From the NCBI GenBank assembly GCA_045602025.1, contig JAZSAT010000003.1, forward strand, positions 1 to 37,071: DNA of 37,071 nucleotides, given 5' to 3'. Numbering within the stretch: the stretch's first letter is position 1; each line of letters begins with the position of its first letter. The notes beneath the pieces are model-generated. The model saw nothing but the letters and a program-made list of their open reading frames with translations. It was not told the origin of the DNA and did not search any database. Made by a program: the position numbers and the translations under genes. Source of the DNA: RGIG5579 sp045602025 (GTDB lineage Bacteria > Bacillota > Clostridia > Oscillospirales > SIG627). Shown here piece after piece: positions 34,232-37,071 of the stretch.

Positions 34232-35514
34232 CACTCTTCCTCCTTTCCCATCAAGGTATAGACGGTATCCAGTGTAATATTTTCCGATACCTTCACCACA
34301 TCCTCGCGCGTCAATTTCTGAAGGGCCAGGACAATATCGTCGGGCGTTTCAAAATTATCTGTGAGAATGCGCGGTAAATACCAATCTGCCAAAGCGGCAG
34401 GGTTATCAAGAAGTCCTCTCATGGAATGGATCAGGGCACCTCTGGCATTTTCAAGTTCTTCCTCGGTAATGTTTCCCTTTTTGATCTCGTCCATCTGATT
34501 CAAGGCTTCCCGAATGGCGACCTCTCGGTTTTCTCCGGCGATCCCCGCATAAATGACCATAATGCCCTTCAGCGCATCGGGATAGGAGGATACGGAATAG
34601 CAAAGGCTCATTTTCTCTCTCAGATTACAAAAGAGCTTTGAGGTAAGAGAGCCTCCCAAAACCGAATTATATAAACTCATGGCGCGCCAGGTGCTGTCAT
34701 AAATGGTGCAAGCGGTACGGAAGCCCATCACAAGATTTGCCTGAGTGATATCCATTTTTTCCGTCACTTCCTTCACACTTCTCGCCTTCGTGCGAATAGA
34801 AAGAGGCGGCAAAGCAGAAAACTCTCTTTTTCTGCCCGCAAACATTCTTTCGATCTTTTTCCGAGCGGTATCCTCATCAAATCTTCCTACAAAAAAGATC
34901 TCGATTCTTGCGGTGGAAAGCATTTCCTTGTAATAAGCGGCAAGGCTTTCGGGATCGATCTTTTTGATCTCACGGGCAGTGCCGATGGCACAGGTGCTGT
35001 AAGGCTCCAGGCGGCACATATGCTCGATCATACGGCTTTTGGCATATCTTGCCTTGTTGTTTACAAGAGAGGCGATCTCAAGAAGTGCCTGCTTTTTTTC
35101 TCCCTTTACATATTCGGAGAAAAAGGACCCCTCAGGCAAATAAGGGCGAAAGATCACTTCCTCCAAAAGATCAAGGCCCGCAGTACAAATATCCTCTCCG
35201 TCAAAGGCATAAGCGTTGTCAAGAAGGGAAAGGGACAGAGAAAGGGCGTGCCATTCTCCCACCTTCACCGAATCCGAGGTAAGGGCAGCGTCGTAAGCAT
35301 CGTCCAATGCGCGGTTCAAAGCCATCTGAGAAGGATACTTTTCGCAGCCTCTTGTGAGCACCCGCGACAAAAGCGTATTGTAGGAAGCCCTTTTGGCATC
35401 AAGAGGCGTTACAAAGTGAAATGTGATATAATTGGTCTTATATCGGTCATTTTTTACAAAATTCAGATAAACTCCCGGGAGAATCTGAATACGTTCCGGT
35501 CTTTCTCGGTTCAT
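34231..35514 (-). CDS. yfmF: M16 peptidase homologue without zinc motif, YfmF-type
   Basis: 427 residues from the ATG at 35514 (AAAGGA 6 bases upstream); a TTG at 35535 would extend it but is less likely. The fold matches the M16 family (NYITFHFVTPLDAKRASYNT; QANLVMGFRTACTIYDSTWR), but where the HxxEH site should be it reads LLSRVLTRGCEKYPS, so it is non-catalytic. It should form a heterodimer with the active YfmH-type protein. First gene of a seven-gene overlapping operon. Confidence 0.9.
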   Translation of the reverse strand: MNRERPERIQILPGVYLNFVKNDRYKTNYITFHFVTPLDAKRASYNTLLSRVLTRGCEKYPSQMALNRALDDAYDAALTSDSVKVGEWHALSLSLSLLDNAYAFDGEDICTAGLDLLEEVIFRPYLPEGSFFSEYVKGEKKQALLEIASLVNNKARYAKSRMIEHMCRLEPYSTCAIGTAREIKKIDPESLAAYYKEMLSTARIEIFFVGRFDEDTARKKIERMFAGRKREFSALPPLSIRTKARSVKEVTEKMDITQANLVMGFRTACTIYDSTWRAMSLYNSVLGGSLTSKLFCNLREKMSLCYSVSSYPDALKGIMVIYAGIAGENREVAIREALNQMDEIKKGNITEEELENARGALIHSMRGLLDNPAALADWYLPRILTDNFETPDDIVLALQKLTREDVVKVSENITLDTVYTLMGKEEE

Positions 35515-35556
35515 AAGAGTTCCTTTCTGGGGCAAATATATAGAAAACTATTTTAT

Positions 35557-35585
35557 ATTATACTATACCTTTTCCCGCTTTTCAA
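35557..35585 (-). promoter_or_regulatory. Sigma-A promoter of the yfmF-yfmH-lgt-folD operon
   Basis: On the minus strand, TTGAAA (35580-35585), a 17-base spacer and a perfect TATAAT (35557-35562) lie about 45 bases before the yfmF start. No later promoter is obvious inside the overlapping genes. Confidence 0.8.
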
Positions 35586-35808
35586 ACCTTTTTCAGACAT
35601 TTTTACTTCAAATCGCCAAAAAACTTTTTAAACGAAATCAAAATATGCTTTTCTTGATCAAAAAAACAAAAAAAGAAGTGCGTTTTTCGTGTTTTTTCAA
35701 AAAGAATCGCTTTTTGCATAAAAAAGCAAAGTAAAAGATGGTTTTTTCTTTATTTCCGTAAGGTTTGTGAGAAAAAGGAATTTTTTTCTTTTTTCTTTGA
35801 TTCACCCC
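35586..35808. other. AT-rich gap between divergent promoters
   Basis: About 220 bases between the yfmF-operon and pckG promoters. It consists mostly of A and T runs with scattered TTTTTCG-like text, similar in style to 12521-12803. No gene, RNA or clear operator was seen. A weak inverted pair (CTTTTTGCATAAAAAAGCAAAG) is present but has no terminator context. Confidence 0.5.
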
Positions 35809-35837
35809 TTGCGAAAAAGTGTATATTTTAGTATAAT
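35809..35837 (+). promoter_or_regulatory. Sigma-A promoter of pckG
   Basis: TTGCGA (35809-35814), a 17-base spacer and a perfect TATAAT (35832-35837) lie about 40 bases before the pckG start. The -35 has two mismatches. Confidence 0.7.
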
Positions 35838-35876
35838 AATCTTAATATGAATTAACTTTGAAAGGAAATGAAACAC

Positions 35877-37071
35877 ATGACCCAAAATGCAACTGTTATT
35901 AAGTGGCTTGATGAGATGAAAAATCTCCTCTGCCCCGATAAAATCGTTTGGATCACCGGCGAAGAAGATCAGCTGGAAGCACTTCGTGCAGAAGCTTGCG
36001 CCACCGGTGAAATGCTGAAGCTCAACGAGGAAAAGCTCCCCGGCTGCTACCTTCACAGAACCAAACCCAACGATGTAGCGCGCGTTGAAGACAGAACCTT
36101 CATCTGCACCTCCGTAAAGGAAGATGCAGGCCCCACCAACAACTGGTGCGCACCTGCTGAAATGTATAAAAAGCTTTACGACATTGCCCGCGGCACCTAC
36201 AAGGGAAGAACCATGTATGTGATCCCCTTCTCTATGGGCCCCATCGGTTCTCCTCTTGCCAAGATCGGTATTGAGATCACCGACTCCATCTATGTTGTTC
36301 TGAACATGGCGATCATGACCCGTGTTGGCAGCAAGGTTCTGGAGGTTCTCGGCGATTCCAACGACTGGGTTCGCGGTCTCCACGCAAAATGCGATGTAGA
36401 TCCCGAAAAGAGATACATCTGCCAGTTCCCCGAAGACAACACCATCATTTCCGTTAACTCTGCATACGGCGGAAATGTACTTCTCGGTAAGAAGTGCTTT
36501 GCACTGCGTATCGCATCCTACCAGGGCTGGAAGGAAGGCTGGATGGCAGAGCATATGCTCATCCTCGGTCTCGAGAATCCCAAGGGCGAAGTAAAATACA
36601 TCGCCGCTGCATTCCCCTCCGCTTGCGGTAAGACCAACCTTGCAATGCTCATTCCTCCCAAGTATCTGCGTGAGAAGGGCTACAAGATCTGGACCGTAGG
36701 TGATGATATCGCTTGGATGAGAATCGGAGAAGACGGCAGACTCTATGCCATCAACCCCGAAAACGGCTTCTTCGGTGTTGCTCCCGGTACCAACGAAAAG
36801 TCCAACTTCAACGCTCTCGAATCCACCAAGAAAAACACCATCTTCACCAATGTTGCACTGGATCTCAACGACAACACCGTATGGTGGGAAGGTCTTAACA
36901 AGAATCTCCCCGAGAATGCAATCGACTGGAAGGGCAACCCCTGGGATGCTTCCAAGTTTGATAAGGCAGACAAGTCTACTTGCGCTGCTCACCCCAACTC
37001 CCGCTTTACCGCTCCTGCTGTAAACTGCCCCTGCATCTCTGAAGAATTTGACAAGGGCGCAGGCGTACCCA
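35877..37071 (+). CDS. pckG: Phosphoenolpyruvate carboxykinase (GTP), 5' part
   Basis: Interconverts oxaloacetate and PEP with GTP/GDP, in the cytoplasm. 398 codons are present and the gene runs off the window; full-length GTP-type enzymes have about 600 residues. The start ATG at 35877 follows AAAGGAA by 9 bases (protein begins MTQNATVIKWLDEM). The GTP-type P-loop AFPSACGKTN is at residues 245-254, with the reactive cysteine C250. Upstream motifs include VIPFSMGPIGSPLAKIGIEI and YGGNVLLGKKCFALRIAS; later ones WTVGDDIAWMRIGEDGRLYA and NPENGFFGVAPGT. All are characteristic of the GTP class rather than the ATP class common in many clostridia. The long minus-strand frame opposite it is a shadow. 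Confidence 0.97.
   Translation, partial: MTQNATVIKWLDEMKNLLCPDKIVWITGEEDQLEALRAEACATGEMLKLNEEKLPGCYLHRTKPNDVARVEDRTFICTSVKEDAGPTNNWCAPAEMYKKLYDIARGTYKGRTMYVIPFSMGPIGSPLAKIGIEITDSIYVVLNMAIMTRVGSKVLEVLGDSNDWVRGLHAKCDVDPEKRYICQFPEDNTIISVNSAYGGNVLLGKKCFALRIASYQGWKEGWMAEHMLILGLENPKGEVKYIAAAFPSACGKTNLAMLIPPKYLREKGYKIWTVGDDIAWMRIGEDGRLYAINPENGFFGVAPGTNEKSNFNALESTKKNTIFTNVALDLNDNTVWWEGLNKNLPENAIDWKGNPWDASKFDKADKSTCAAHPNSRFTAPAVNCPCISEEFDKGAGVP

Noticed and set aside
35802..36992. A 396-codon open frame on the minus strand
   Set aside because: It is antisense to pckG, whose P-loop and other motifs are unmistakable.

Overview
The window looks like chromosomal DNA from an uncultured, probably gut-associated member of the Clostridia (Bacillota). 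The basis is strong AGGAGG-type ribosome binding sites, consensus sigma-A promoters, a YfmF/YfmH peptidase pair, Gram-positive style sugar ABC permeases, a BspA-like leucine-rich surface protein and a GTP-type PEP carboxykinase. The species cannot be named from sequence alone. No rRNA, tRNA, CRISPR array or transposase was seen.

Layout. (1) 27-224: a noncoding interspersed element built from GTGATATT boxes and hairpins; a second copy lies at 19434-19630. (2) 257-12520, minus strand: a seven-gene operon with its own promoter and terminator. It encodes a giant secreted solute-binding protein, a MalF/MalG-like permease pair, an NHL-TPR-YIP1 membrane protein, a DUF5696-type secreted protein and a second permease pair. 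No ATPase is present, so a shared MsmX-type ATPase elsewhere is expected. (3) 12806-14372, minus: rnhA-mnmA. (4) 14440-14715: a patchwork of short repeats, then an XRE regulator divergent from a 1399-residue secreted leucine-rich repeat protein. Two TTATAACCA-type operator sites lie in the regulator-LRR intergenic region. (5) 19595-25608, minus: a compact P22/podovirus-like virion cassette (portal, scaffold, major capsid, small adaptor candidate, nozzle candidate, coiled-coil protein). It has no terminase, integrase, replication, lysis or fibre gene. (6) 25643-27549: a YitT-family membrane protein divergent from a LysR regulator. (7) 27550-35585, minus: a tightly overlapping operon of yfmF, yfmH, lgt, folD and three tandem trigger-factor/FKBP-like exported proteins. 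(8) 35809 to the end, plus: pckG, cut by the window edge.

How the genes may work together. The first operon reads as a complex-glycan uptake or sensing unit, duplicated at the permease level and associated with two poorly understood envelope proteins. The last minus operon joins lipoprotein maturation (Lgt) to putative extracytoplasmic folding factors, two of which carry lipoboxes. The strongest candidates for something undescribed are the intact, stripped-down capsid cassette and the GTGATATT hairpin element. In the latter, box spacing is identical between copies while the hairpin stems vary in a compensated way.
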